Origin: Acanthosoma haemorrhoidale
Taxonomy: Eukaryota > Arthropoda > Insecta > Hemiptera > Acanthosomatidae
Assembly: GCA_930367205.1 (NCBI GenBank)
Contig: OV884009.1
Coordinates: 96,989,189-97,053,188 of the forward strand
Reading direction: 5' to 3'
Length of the DNA: 64,000 bases
In this document: positions 1 to 13,200 of the stretch, in pieces
Position numbering within the stretch: the stretch's first letter is position 1
Layout of the letters: each line of letters opens with the position of its first letter
Translations under genes and position numbers: made by a program
Notes under the pieces: model-generated
What the model was told of the DNA's origin: nothing
The model's input: only the letters and a program-made list of their open reading frames with translations
Databases searched by the model: none

Positions 1-304
1 GCACCCAATTTCCTACGCAAGTATATCTCTCAGTGCTACCGAGCAGCGGTACCCTCTAGTAGATAGAGAGGCCTTATCTATATTCTGGGGAGTCGAAAGA
101 TTTTTCTATTACTTATATGCTCGTAAATTCACTATATATACCGACAACAAACCCATTTCGCACATCTTTGCTCCCGATGCTCATCTCCCTTAGTTTACCC
201 TGTCTTGATGTAACAACTATGCCAATTACCTTGCTAATTTTAATTATGATACTAAGCACAAGCCCAGTTCTCAAATCTGCAATGCTGACTTCCTCTCAAG
301 AGCT
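1..304 (+). pseudogene. Ty3/gypsy RNase H fragment, cut by window edge and frame-broken
   Basis: Frame 2 from the first base reads HPISYASISLSATEQRYPLV, DREALSIFWGVERF and FTIYTDNKPISHIFAPDAHL, an LTR-retrotransposon RNase H, then a stop at about 197-199. The integrase ORF continues in another frame from 305, so pol is broken by at least one frameshift. Confidence 0.85.
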
Positions 305-1954
305 GTGAGACTTTCAGGTAATGAACCTCCATCATTCCAAGCCAATCTAATTCAAACCAACGACCCTGCTGATGACTTTGACCAGTTCGTCCAACATCAG
401 ATTCGACAAATGCCTCTCACTTCTCGTATGATTTCAAAGGAAACTCGTCGTGATCCACATATGTCTGCATTACTGATGGCTATCACTGAAGGCAGAAAGG
501 ACCTCAAGTCTCTAGGATTCCAGGGGAAAGAAACTGAATATTCCACTTCTGATGGATGCCTCATGCTCGGTCACAGGGTCGTAATACCACCCAAGTTTCG
601 TAAAATGCTCTTGGAGGAACTGCACATCGCCCACATCGGGATTGTCAAAATGAAAGACTTAGCTCGAACTCTTATCTATTGGCCAACTATTGATCGTGAC
701 ATAGAATCACTGGCAAAGTCGTGTTCTGCTTGTCTCAAGAATTCCAAAATGCCTCCAAAATTCCGTTCGCATCATTGGGAATATCCGAGTTCTCCCTGGG
801 AGAGGGTGCACGTGGATTACTGCTCAGCTCTAGAGAAAAATATGTTGATTATTGTTGATGCATACTCCAAGTCGATGACAGCCATCCTGACAAACTCCAC
901 TACTTCACAAGCCACTGCAGGTATTCATGAAAATGTATTTGCTCAATTCGGAGTGCCCAAAGTCGTCGTCTCGGACAATGGAGCACAATTTTGCTCCCAA
1001 GATTCCCAAAACTTCCTAAAGCAACAAGGAGTGCGTTTCCATCGTACCACAGCCGTTTACCATCCATCAACAAATAGTCAAGCGGAGAGAGGAGTTCAAA
1101 CTCTGAAAAGAATGCTACAAACCTCTGGAGCAAGTAGTAGCAACATCCAGCAACACATCAACCAATTTCTTCTCCAATATCACAAATCTACACATCAAAC
1201 AACTGGCCAACCTCCATCACTTCTTTTTCTTGGAAGAACCATTAGATCAAGGATTGACCTTGTCAAACCTGATCTCAAGAGCAGGATGACTGATAGACAA
1301 TTGATAAATAATTCTGCAAATTTCCGACATTTCTCAGCAGGAGATCCAATAATGTTTCGATCTTACAGTGACAAGTCAGACAAATGGATTCCAGGAGTCA
1401 TCGTCACCAAACTAGGAGATCTACATTATGAAGTTGACTCCAATGGAAACTGTCTGAAGAGGCATGTTGACCAGATCATCCCTCGAGGCATGGATATCAA
1501 CTCTCAGGGACCTACCAGTAGCAACCAGCATCCTCCAACAACTTCTAGCGAAAAGAGATGTGTTCGTACATTTGGTAGCCCTACTCCAACGGCTTCACCT
1601 GCCTTCCGGGATCCTACTTCTGCGCCTCCTGTGACACTAATTAACCAGCCTAGATGGAGGGAAGACTCCTATCAAGGTACTCCTACCAGTACAGCCTCCA
1701 CTGACCCTTCAATCCAGCATGCCGCCACTTCATCAACCCCTGATTACGTGTGTAAGTGCTCTTTGTGCATTCATGCTGTTGCTGAAAACCACAATGTCGT
1801 TGCCAAAGGCGATTACCGTCACTTTCTTATAATTTGTCCCAACGATTTTAGATGTGTACTTGTGGAAAAGAACCGGAAACAAAACCCCTCCCTGAGGTAC
1901 TCCACAAGTCCGAGGGAATGGGTCAGAGAGGTTTCACCTGTTCTTCCACTGTAG
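305..1954 (+). CDS. Ty3/gypsy integrase with long C-terminal tail
   Basis: An open frame of 549 codons. An HHCC zinc-binding region (HIAHIGIVKM... CSACLK) is followed by the integrase core: VHVDY for the first Asp, VVSDNGAQF for the second and NSQAERGVQTLKR for the Glu. A basic chromatin-binding-like segment and a Pro/Ser/Thr-rich tail follow, ending in a Cys-containing stretch (YVCKCSLCIH) I do not recognise. It inserts retroelement DNA into the genome. The ORF is intact but the upstream pol is broken, so it is probably a non-autonomous remnant. Confidence 0.88.
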   Translation: MRLSGNEPPSFQANLIQTNDPADDFDQFVQHQIRQMPLTSRMISKETRRDPHMSALLMAITEGRKDLKSLGFQGKETEYSTSDGCLMLGHRVVIPPKFRKMLLEELHIAHIGIVKMKDLARTLIYWPTIDRDIESLAKSCSACLKNSKMPPKFRSHHWEYPSSPWERVHVDYCSALEKNMLIIVDAYSKSMTAILTNSTTSQATAGIHENVFAQFGVPKVVVSDNGAQFCSQDSQNFLKQQGVRFHRTTAVYHPSTNSQAERGVQTLKRMLQTSGASSSNIQQHINQFLLQYHKSTHQTTGQPPSLLFLGRTIRSRIDLVKPDLKSRMTDRQLINNSANFRHFSAGDPIMFRSYSDKSDKWIPGVIVTKLGDLHYEVDSNGNCLKRHVDQIIPRGMDINSQGPTSSNQHPPTTSSEKRCVRTFGSPTPTASPAFRDPTSAPPVTLINQPRWREDSYQGTPTSTASTDPSIQHAATSSTPDYVCKCSLCIHAVAENHNVVAKGDYRHFLIICPNDFRCVLVEKNRKQNPSLRYSTSPREWVREVSPVLPL

Positions 1955-2029
1955 AGAGGGTTTACCCGTCATGAAGACACCTGATTCCTTCTTGGTACTG
2001 GTCATTAGGAGCTTCCAAAACTTACGGAA

Positions 2030-2534
2030 ATCCCCATGTAAGCCACGAAGCCGTTCGTGCCACGTGCCGTCTTCCAATTCCTCATTAAACCACGAATTTG
2101 TGTTGTAATAGAGTTTACAACTTTATTGGCTTAACGATTCCTTGTTCTATACCAGTTATTCTTCCAATTATTGCGTAATGCATTAAGCTGAATAACATGG
2201 GCTGGCGGTTTTTTAGCATCGGCCACTTTGGGCTATCAGTGTTTGCTGCATCGAAGATAACCTTGGTCGGAAAAGCTACCCGTCGATCCACTTCCTCTGT
2301 AAGTGTGAGGAACAGGAACCGTATGAAATTAGTGGTAAAGTTGTGATCGATATACGTCCCGGTCAGCTCGACGTTAGTCGTACTACTTAGAACGCAGTCT
2401 CTGTACGAGGCCACATGTGGCCCTCCGCAGTTCGAGCACTTCACCTCCAGGGCTATGTCACACTCTTGAGATTCATGTGCCCGCGAACCGGACACACACG
2501 ATTTTTTGGCCGCAGTGATTTTTTGTGTAGCCAA
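2030..2534 (-). mobile_element. LINE-B fragment: ORF1 zinc knuckle fused to ORF2 linker
   Basis: On the minus strand a 139-codon frame begins with a CCHC-type stretch (GSRAHESQECD, then CSNCGGPHVASYRDC). It jumps straight to sequence homologous to the region after the endonuclease in the larger LINE-B copy (LTEEVDRRVAFPTKVIFDAA). DNA similarity to 9240-9620 is direct (for example attcttccaattattgcg against attcttccaattgttgcg). An internal deletion fused the two ORFs. Confidence 0.7.
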
Positions 2535-2589
2535 ACTGTTAACACCTATGACATTGGGACATACCTTATAGTTTCTTGAATCGTACTAC

Positions 2590-3030
2590 TTGAACCAGTA
2601 CGTGATTTATGCATTTCACCTCTCTCAGGTCTTCTATGGTAGTCATTGCTGCCACCGTCCTCAGGATTCCAAACGCTGCTTCTACCTTCTCGTTGTCACT
2701 TTCTGTATCTCGGTCTTCCAGTCCCTGCTGTGTCCTGGTTCTTCTTCCTCGATCTCTGACGTTCTTGACGTCGCCGAAGAGTCATGCTCTGATGTCTGAC
2801 TCCGTCCAGGCGGGATACTCCTTTTCCCGCGCACCTCTTATTAATTGGGTTCTGTTCGGTATGGTTCCTCCTCCGGTACATATAAAGACATTGTCTGGTG
2901 ATATGTCCCTCACCGCACCCAAAGCATTTGAGCATTGGAGGGTATTGTGCCACTATATGCCCCGGCTTCATGCACCCGTGACACCTTCTTTCTTCTCTGC
3001 GAGGCCCGCTCCTGGTTCTTGCCACCCTTG
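2590..3030 (-). mobile_element. Retroelement gag/ORF1 zinc-knuckle fragment
   Basis: On the minus strand, CHGCMKPGHIVAQYPPMLK and CFGCGEGHITRQC form two nucleic-acid-binding knuckles (the first imperfect), followed by an Arg-rich tail. The frame runs into LINE-A reverse-transcriptase sequence at about 3030, so two elements are joined head to tail here. The family of the zinc-knuckle part is not clear. Confidence 0.65.
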
Positions 3031-3965
3031 GTTTCAAGGGCTGAGGAGATGTGATCAACAACGCGAAGGCCTTGTTGAGCAGTGGAATGACGTTGGCGGA
3101 AACCAAACTGGTGTGTGGGAAAAAGGTTTTTGGATTCAACAATTGGAAGTGGACGTTTTAGTAGGAGTTTCTCAAATATTTTTGAGAGGGTAGGGAGTAG
3201 GCTAATTGGACGGTAAGATGAGGCGTCATTGGGTGGTTTACCGGGTTTGGCGAATAGGACAATAATGGAATGTTTCCAGAGGAGAGGAAAGTGTGTCGTT
3301 CGGATAATGCAATTATATATGTAGGTTAGGAAGATTATGGCTTTAGGAGGAAGTTGTTTGAGAATTTGAGGAGTTAGGAGGTCATATCCAGGGGATTTTC
3401 TGTAAGGTAAGTTTTTCAGAAGGTATTTGACCTCAGAGGGATTAACGGCTTTTGGTGGAAGAGAGAGAGGAATAGGTGAAGTGAGGAAATCTTCCACAGT
3501 TTTGCTGTGAGTATGGCTTTGATGAGAAAGGTGAGGTGTGAAAGTATGGGTAAGATGCAGAGCAAATTCCTCCGACCTATCCCCATCCGAGGCCGCCCAG
3601 GACCCATCATCACGACGGAGTGGATGTGAAACAGGTTGATATTTTAGGATTTTTTTGGTTACATTCCACAAGGAGTTATCCCTGGTAGACAGAGAGGAGA
3701 GGTAGGAATTGAAAGAATCAGAACGGAAGGATGCCAATCGCCGCTTTACCAATCGGCAATACTGATTGTACGAGCGGCGATCAGCAGGATGCCGGGATCT
3801 TTGCCACACTGTTCTAGAGCGGCGTTTGGATTTGATTAGATCTTTGAGATGCTGAGGTAAACGATTATGATTGTGGATTCTTGGGTGACGATGGGGTGAC
3901 GATGCCTCCCAGGCCGACCTCTGGACCAGAGTAGTGAAAGAATGCACTGAATTGTCAAGGTCTTG
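3030..3965 (-). mobile_element. LINE-A (Jockey-type) copy, ORF2 5' half, 3'-truncated
   Basis: The minus strand reads [38 protein letters not shown] and [18 protein letters not shown], reverse-transcriptase finger motifs of a Jockey-clade LINE. Nearly the same DNA occurs at 17355-17890 and 33600-34380. The copy ends abruptly at 3030, before the catalytic palm and 3' UTR. Confidence 0.85.
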
Positions 3966-4057
3966 GGATGTAATCTTTTTTTTTATGACATAAATAATCA
4001 AATTGTTAAAAATGAATGGAAATTAATTTAAATATTTTTCAATGAATGTGCGTATAG

Positions 4058-4253
4058 GTTGCTGAAAACAACGAGGGAATATACAGGGAGCCGGTTAAAC
4101 CCGGACAAAGGGTGATCCAGAAATCCGGCGATGACATTGTCATTACTGGAATAGCAGGAAATTTCCCCGACGCTGACGGCATGGCCGAATTATCGTATAA
4201 TTTATACAACAATATTGATATGATTTCCGGTGACAACCGCCGATGGAAATTAG
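4058..4253 (+). CDS. FASN: FASN exon 1 of window: ketosynthase N-terminus
   Basis: The acceptor is gtatag and the donor TTAG|gtgagt; the exon ends in phase 1. It reads [19 protein letters not shown] and then [16 protein letters not shown], the conserved opening of the KS domain. About 22 residues precede the domain, so at least one upstream exon with the start codon lies to the left of the window or was not recognised. Nothing coding for FASN is visible in 1-4057, which is all retroelement. Confidence 0.92.
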
Positions 4254-7200
4254 GTGAGTTTTAATTAAGGTAAATGCACTAGTAGTTGACCATCTAAGAG
4301 CACTGCTGCATATTATTTATCTTTTGACCACATACATTACCTTTTATAGAATCAGTGAATACTTGAAGGTATTAAATAAAATCACTAGAATAAGTAATGC
4401 TAGTAAATATTTTATTATAATTAACCATAAAAACTAAATTTTTTTTTTTACAATATTCGGTTTTTGCATCAGTAGTTGACCACCCAAGAACTTGAAATAT
4501 CTAGTAATTGACCACCTCTGCACTAGTAGTTGACCATATAAAAAAAAGTCAGTAGAAAGGTAAAAATGGTCAGAAACTGATAATTCTTAATTATAATAAT
4601 TGATTATTACACTAAATAACAATAATAACACTTAAAACTTACTAATAATTAGTTAACAATATATACTTATAATAATTACTTACTTAATAGTAATTAATTA
4701 TAATTCTTAATGATACATGATAATTATTATAATACTTTGGCTAAGAACTTGTAAACTGGAAGGCACATAAGATACATGTTTTGGAAACTTAATTCCAGAG
4801 AAAGTCCAATTCAGGAATAGAGTAAACATTCCGAGTTTTACTCGTTTTTTTAGGCTCATTTATGTGCGATTGCACAGACTTCCACTGGTACTCCAGCACA
4901 TCAGGTCTCTCGGGCCACTTCCATAATCGACCACACTTTATCATAGACGAAATTGTTGCAGTAGCTTCAGCTACATCAATTATTTTTCCAGGAAAATATT
5001 GCCCATCGTACTCAAAAATAACGTATTCGTTAATCTCTTTCAGCACGGGTTTCCGAGAAAGATTAGTGGAGGTCTCATTTTCCGAGGGCTCTGACAAGGC
5101 ACTTTCTCCAGAGGAGACTTCAACACTTGAATCAGAGCTATCTGAAGCAATGTTAGACACCCTTTTAATTTTTTTATTTTTCAACCTCTGAGCCTTGTTT
5201 TGAATCATCCTCTCATTCTCCTCCTTCTTTATTTGTCTTTTTAGGGCTCTTTCTGTCTTCAACCGCTCAAGCTCTTCTTTTTTTTTCTTTTTAATTTCGA
5301 AATATTTTTGACAGAGGTTTCCGGACACAATTGTTGGCATTCTTTCTTTTCCAATTTTTCTTTTCTTGTTTTCTTGCATCGCAGGAAAGAAAAAGTGTCT
5401 CTTAAATGGGCTAAGTATACCTTGTGATGTACCTTCAATGTTTCCATGATTCTGTGAATGTTCCCCATGAGACCCATCATGGTGACTCGTGGATGCCTTT
5501 GCTTGTGTTAAATCTTCAAAAATGTTATCCATGTCCGGTACTGGGGATTCATTGATATAGCTTCCGTCAACAACAAACTCTGAAGCAACATCACTTGGTA
5601 ACATGCTAGTAGAAACATTTTTCTCTACATCACAAAACCCAGCTTCTGGCAAGTCATAAATTAGTTCCATGTCTGTTACAGAGGCATCATTATTGCCTTT
5701 GTCAGCAGGAAACTGTGAAATGTTAGGGGAAATATTATTCCCAATATCACGAGTCTCAGTTTCTGCAGAAAGTTCCTCCAAATCCATTTTCGTTTTCTTC
5801 CACAATTTGAACAAGGAGGTGTCTAGTGGATCTCCACACCATGTTTCAGATGATGCCTCAAAAACGTTAAGCTTTTCTCTTTCTATCATGGTATTTAAAA
5901 AATGTAAACCTCGCTTCAAATGTCGTATTTTCATATCAGTTGAGTCATATTCATCATGTTTCTTAGATAATCCTTGGCCTGGTACCTCAATCGCTTGTGG
6001 GTTCCATGGGTACAATCCACATTTCTTCATTATGTTTTCCCTTGTGATATATGATTTTTCTTGAATATTAAATCATGCTTTTAGTCCTGGAAACAACTTG
6101 CTTACTAAGATTTTATTTTATAATAAAATTTAATTTGTTAGCATGATCTGATTATTATATGAAATAATCTTAAAAACTAAAAGCGATGATACTTTTCTGT
6201 GACTCAAAACTTTTCCTGACCCTAAATTATTGCTGACTAAACTGCCGAAAAAAAAGAAATATAATAATAATAATAAGAAAATATGCATATGGAATGTTGT
6301 GGAGTGTAGCGACCGAACTACATAAGATAAATCACCCTATACTCTATTGTATATATCTATTGTAAACAAAATGTAAATAACATTACCTAAACATAAATCA
6401 TTGTAAATGTGGTGAACAATAAACATTCAGCTGCGAGCCAATTACCAGTAGCAGGTACTAAGCGACCCACACCGCCGAAAGGCCCATAGACCCTTACCCG
6501 GGTCAGGTATCCGTGACATATCTCTTTCAGAGAACCAAGAATCAAACAAATGTAAAGAACAATGAAAACCACATACTGAACTGGCATTGGGTACAATAAA
6601 ACCAAAGCTGATTGGCTACTGACAAAACCAGCTGGGTATTTATGACCGGCGGTTTGGGGCCTGTATATCATTCTTCTGACAACTGGCTGACTGGCTCGTG
6701 GCAGTTCTGATGTTCAAAAACTTGTCTTCCTGATTTATGAAAACCTCTGCATCTCTCTCTCCTTACCTCGCTACGTTTTAGTCTGGCGTTGTCAGACCCC
6801 ACACCTTGCTAGTGGGAATCTCTGCCTTTGCCTCGCTAAATCTAGCACCTCCTTGGGAGAGACCTCTCCCTAGTGGATATCGGTTGTCGTGGCCCTGCAA
6901 GCTTACCAAGCAGTGTTCCCCACGGCGATTCAGTCTGCCTCTCTTCAGTTCACACTCGCCTTTGGGATCCAGATAGATTACGCCTACCCTCCGCCTCAGA
7001 TACCGAGTGTGAATTCGTAGTTATTCCAAGAACACACAAATACCTACACTACCTACCCTATACCTCTTCTCCTGAACATATTGCATTGTCAGGGCACATG
7101 CCTATCAAAAATGGAGTCAGATAGTAAGACCGTCATGAAACGATTGTACAGGTCATAAACTTAATCAACCCTCACTTCGTCACTGGTGAGGGTGAGCCAT

Positions 7201-10200
7201 GAGGCTAGGGTAACTAGGCACCCCAATCGTGAAGACCCGACATGGAGATTTTATATAAGGACAGTAACTTTCACAGCACCATAACCCACGATCAAATAAA
7301 TTTTAGTGAGAACATGTTCTGCTAAGTCTTACCGCCATTATACCAAACGCGATTTGCATATCTCTCCCTCTCTCTCTTTCTCCCCCCCCCCTCGTAGTTT
7401 GTAGGATGGTCTTGCTGACGGCTAGGCACATACAGCAGAGGACATTTGAGGCCTCTTGCATAGCTCGCTTTCCATAAAGTCAATGGAATTTTTTTTTTCC
7501 CCCCTAAACCCTTTTATTAATAACCTTTTTTAACAAATTACAGTTTGCAATTTACAAATTCAAGTTAACAATTATCTCCTATTTCTGCGATGCACTGATG
7601 CATTTGAAGGTGGGTAGGGTTACCATTACAATATCGGATTGACGTTAAAAAGTCAATAACATATATACAATTCTAGTTAATTTGGGTCACCTTCATTTGT
7701 GGGAACGGAGTGGGTGTTATCGTGTTAAACACCGGGTTTGTCAGGTATTGCAAGGAGTCGAAAAATTTGATATGTATACGTTGAATGAATTCATACACCG
7801 TACGCAGCTCAAAGATCTCGTGAAGCTCACTGTTGCTCCACTGCTCGAATGAAGTATGTCTGACCGCTTTCATCAGTATACCGATTTGGAATTGTTGGAG
7901 TCACCGAGCTGTCATATACGTCAGATGACGGAACAGCGATGCACCATACAGGAGAGGAGGTAGGTCTAAGTACACTCTTATATATCATGAGCTTTAGGCG
8001 CAGTAATAGATTGGGGGAAGTCAAAAATGCGTAAGGCGGTAAGACTTCTGTCGTGTTTGCTTCAACTTCCACGCAAAATGGTTACTAAAATGGAGGTGTC
8101 TGTCCATTTTAATCCCCAGATATAGTAGGTTGTTGGCTGGTGAATTTTGCTGCGTTCCTACTATGTAACTAGTAGGTAGTGGACTTTTTCCCTTTTGAAA
8201 AAAGAAAATTACGCAGTCAGTCTTACCTGCATTTACAGAGATATTGAGCCTCCCCAATCTCTCACTTATCTGGTTACAGGTTACTTCAGCCTGTCTAAGA
8301 GCTACCTTGGCGCTCATGCTACTACTGTACACCGCTATGGTATCAGCGAAAGCAGTAACTGTGGCGTTATTATATCGGGCTCCTACGATTTCAGACGTGT
8401 ATACGTTGAATAGTACAGGGGATAAGACGGCTCCTTGTGGTACTCCACAGGTCAGTAGCAGAGCTTCGGAGAAGCTACCACCCACCCGTACCCGCATTGA
8501 TCTGTTGTTCAGGAAGCTAGTCAGAATTGAATAGAGTAGTTCCGGGCATTCCCGGTCGCAGAGCATTTGACACAATGTCCCGTGGGACACCGTGTAGAAT
8601 GCTTGAGTGCAGTCAATCGAAATCATAGCCGTGGCTATGTTTCTATTCAAGTTATGGGTAGCTTGTGACTGTACCTTCCGAAGGGAATGCTCTGTGCTCA
8701 TACTGGATTGAAATCCAGTCTGTTCTGGTGGAATAATGTCATTTTCTGAGCAGTAATTTTTTAGATAATTTAATAGAATTTTATCAAAACTTTTTCCCAT
8801 CAGCGGTAGCAAGCTGATCGGGCGGTAGTGGGCTGGGTGATCTCCGCTCTTGGCTGGCTTGTTTCCATGTGTCAGGAAAGTACCGCAATCTTATACAAGA
8901 GTTGTATGAGTTTGCTTTTTGTTCTATTTCTCTCCTCGGCATTTGTTTGAGCAGCACTGTTTGTATCCCTTCGTGCCCTGGTGATCCTCGGTTTCCCTGA
9001 CACTGGCCTTGAGCTGCTTCGGTGATACAAACGTGTGGTACTGTTCAGCATTTACCGGAGGAGGCATGTAGTAGTAGCCCGTCCTAGCCATAATGTGCGT
9101 AGTGGTCGGCCAGTTTTGTTGCCTGTTTCTCAGCAGGAAGAACATTGTCGCCTTCGTGAAGACGGACAGTGAGTGCCTTGCCTTTTGTTGTCTTCAACAG
9201 CTTCCAAAACTTTCTGTGATTGCTGTGAGTGCTACGAAGACGCTCATGCCACTTCGCTGTTTTCCAGAGTTTTTATAAAGCCCCGGATTTGCGTTGTGAG
9301 AGAATTTACAACGACCTTGCCTTGCTGATCTCTCGTCCTGTACCATATATTCTTCCAATTGTTGCGCAAGGCAATAATTTTAAGAATGTGGTCTGGAGGT
9401 GGTCGCAAGGGAGTGAACTTTGGGATCACAGTGTTTGCTGCGTATTTGATCACATCAGTTATGAAAGTTAGTTGAAGATCTACTTCTTCTCTCGTGAGGA
9501 GAATTGTCACCGTATGCAGGTTATAGTAAATTTGCAACCGATACAGCTCCCAGTCGGCACGACAGTAGTCGTATCTCGTAGGGCGATGGGTCACCACTTT
9601 ACCATCCACTGCGTACAGTACTGGCCTGTGGTCAGACGTGATAAAGTCTGCAGTGCAACTAATGATACAGTGGGGTTGTCTTGTTAGTAGTAAGTCAATT
9701 GTCGAGGTAGCCTGTGGGTTACCTCTTTGTCGAAAAGTAAAAGTATGAGGGTGAACGACCGTAAACGGTGTTCTCACCAGGAGTCCCCCAGCCATGTTTG
9801 TTGCGGTATTGTACCACAGCGTGTGTCTCACATTGAGATATCCCACCACCCAGGGGCCCATAACCCTTCTAGGGAAATTCGCGGACGCGGGAAGGTTTGA
9901 ACACGTACATAACGACCTCGTAGAGCCACTGCCAACGTCAGAAGGAAAGCGATACATCCTCACCATGATTGACCGAGGAACGGGATGGCCTGAAGCAAAT
10001 CCACTTGGCCACATGGAAACTACTACCGTATCCGACGCCTTCTTTAGTGGCTGGGTCGCCAGATTCGGCACACCCCTATGAATAACGACTGACTAAGGTC
10101 GTCAGTTTGAATCTGACCTATTCACAAGAATGACTCGACTCCTGGGTATCAAGAGAATTCGGACCACCACCAACCATCCACAGTTAAACGCCCGAATTGA

Positions 10201-13200
10201 ACGCTGGCACCGCTCCCTTAGACCTGCACTAACTGCCCACTCACTACACGGCCAGTGGACGCAAAGTCTGCCAGCAGTCCTGCTCGGACTGCGAAGTGTG
10301 ATCAAGGAGGGCCTGGGGTGCAGCGTCGCTGAGCGAACATACCCTTCCGCCTTCCCGGAGAGTACTTTACACCGACACGAGTGGATCTTGACGTTTGACC
10401 CAACATCACACAACACCGGGAAGGCACGAAGAAAACGTTCCTTAGCATAGACCTCAACACCTGCACACACGTTTTTGTTCGACCAAAACATCGGCGTAGC
10501 CTTGAACCGGCTTATACTGGTCCTCACCTAATAGTCAGCAGAAATGATAAAACCGTGGTCATAATTGCGGATAACAAGGAGCTTATTTGCTAGACACCAC
10601 TGAATATATACCTGAACCAGGCACACCAGAGCAGGTAGGAAACACTCCACCACCATACCTCCTGAACCAGGCACGAGGAGTTCGGTAGCGCGACGGTAAA
10701 AATATAAACAAAAAAAAACTCAAACTTCACTGAGTATAGGTTAATTTGGGGGAGCTTGTGTAGCAACTGCTAACTACATATGGGGATAAAATCCCATATA
10801 CTCTATTGTATATATATTGTAAACAAATGTAAATAACATTACCTAAATATAAATCATTGTAAATGTGGTAAATATTGTTTATTATTACGCAGCTGCGAGC
10901 CAATTACCAGTAGGTAGGTACTAAGCGACCCAAACCACTGAGAGGTCCATGGACCCATACCCGGGTCAGGTATCCGTGACATATCTCTTTGTCAGAGAAC
11001 AAAGAAAACCACATACTCAACTGGAATTGGATACAATAAATCCAAAGATGATTGGCTACTGACGAAGCAAGCTGGGTATTTAAGACCGGCGGTTTGTGGC
11101 CTGTATATTATTCTCCTGGCTCTGTCTTCATTACGATCCTGGAATAGCTTGATTGATGATGACACTTCTATCAACGTTTTAGACGTTAAGCGTCTTGGTA
11201 TAGTTTTTTTTAGTTTGTAAATTTTTCTCCCATTTTTTAAACTGAAGGTGAGCCCCATCACCTAGATTTGTATTCATGTTATTTCTAATCACGTCAATCT
11301 GATTTATGTAATCCAACCTCCTTCAAATGCACCTGCGCATAGCAGAAAGAGAAGAAAGTTTGTCAATTCGTTTGCTTATATTTTCACATTGTGTTAAATT
11401 CAAGGGGTTAAGGGCAGAACAAAAAAACAAACAAAAAAAACGTTGATAGATGGTAATTAATAGATGTAATTTTCAATAAAGATGTTTAGATATAAAAAAA
11501 AAAAGTTGATGGATGGTGGTGGAACAGGCCCCTCAGGTGATTTCAGGTGACTCGTTGGCCGGTGCCTGAAATTTATTTCCGATCTTAGTCGGATTTTTCA
11601 CCTTCGTAGGCCGTTGGAATTTCACTGTGATCTTAGAGAAATTAAGTCCTCTTCACTTTCCAGGTTTTGTGTCGGGGAAGTAGACCGCTTCCTGGAAGTA
11701 TCCACTCCCATCTCCATTCTTCCGAAATTAATAGTTCAACAATATGGTAAAATATTTTAATGGGGTACCGTCCCCATGCACCACTAATCACTGACACAAA
11801 AACGAAACGAAAAATGGAAATATATTACCTACTGTGTATCCTTATGAACTAATACGACTCTCTCCAACACACTCCCTCCCGAGTATCTTCATCAGGAATT
11901 GCTAATTATTTCTGAAGCAGAAATTTCATGTTTTATAAGGAGTTGATAGTTTTATTTTTTGTTTCAGACCATCCTGAGATTCCACAAAGAACTGGAAAGC
12001 TAAAGGAAGTGGATAAGTTTGATGCCTCTAGTTTTGGCCTTCACTATAATCAAGCTGAATGTATGGACCCTATGTCCAGAATCCTCTTAGAGAAAAGCTA
12101 TGAAGCTATCATCGATTCAGGTGTGACGGAAATATTATTCTTGAAACAGTATTTTTTTTTTCAATTTTTCATATTAATGTTGCAGAGTTAGGGAACTTGT
12201 TTCTAAATGCTTCTTTAGAACGCTTGTTCTAAACAATAAGTAATAGTTAGAATTCTTGTTGTTTAACTGTAACTTTAACCGCTATCAAAAGAGAGTCCTG
12301 ATAATATCGCTGATAGATTGCATTATTTAATTACACTATAAAAGTCTCTGTTCAATTAGTTTGAACGTTGCAGGAATCAACCCTTATACTCTAAAAGGTT
12401 CGAAGACTGGTGTATTTGTTGGATCATGCTTCAGTGAATCAGAAACAAGATGGCTCTATGAAACCCTTCAAGTAGACGGATTTGGTGTAACTGGTTGTCT
12501 ACGTACAATGATGGCTCAGAGGGTATCCTACGCGTTTGGATTTGATGGTAACCTCAATTGATCAATTACTACCAAATTGAATAGTGAACAAATCAATAGT
12601 TTGAATGCTATTATAAATATAGTAAGAGTATTTCTTATTCTAGTTTCGCCAAAGATAAAACTCAGGTTCTAGAGATAATTTTTATATAAACGGAAGAGGT
12701 CATAGTATGAATCAATTTATTAATTATGTACAATAGCATTTATTTTCATACTTTGTACGTAAATAATTTTTGTACGGTATAATTTTGTACGTAAAGCTTA
12801 GTTTATGATTTAAAGTAAAACTATGGCCATTAACAACATACATTGTGACGTAAAGTCAATACGTCAATATAGATAATAGGGTTTAGAATTAAAAATCAAA
12901 GGAAAAAAACTAGACTGTTTACGTCAAGTCTATAACCCTGTATATTTACATTCGGGATGTTTACATCCCGACGTTCGGGGATTAAGGTTGAGTACTGATG
13001 CAGCTCGGAGCTTAACTCCCCCCTCCCAGTTTACGCACACCTCCTCGTAAACTATAAAGTCTAAGTCTAAATTGAGGATGACTTAGGCGATATTACGGTC
13101 ACTCCCCTAATCGTACTAGGGAGTGAAGGCCAGCCCAAACAGTACACATCCTGTAATCCCTTACATTCGGTCGTATTCCTAAGACACTTACTTATAGTCC

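Noticed and set aside
2609..3193. 194-codon plus-strand frame
   Set aside because: It is the shadow of minus-strand zinc-knuckle and LINE-A sequence and has no domain of its own.
4862..6064. Plus-strand frames opposite the pogo-like ORF
   Set aside because: They are antisense shadows of the 413-codon frame and show no domain.
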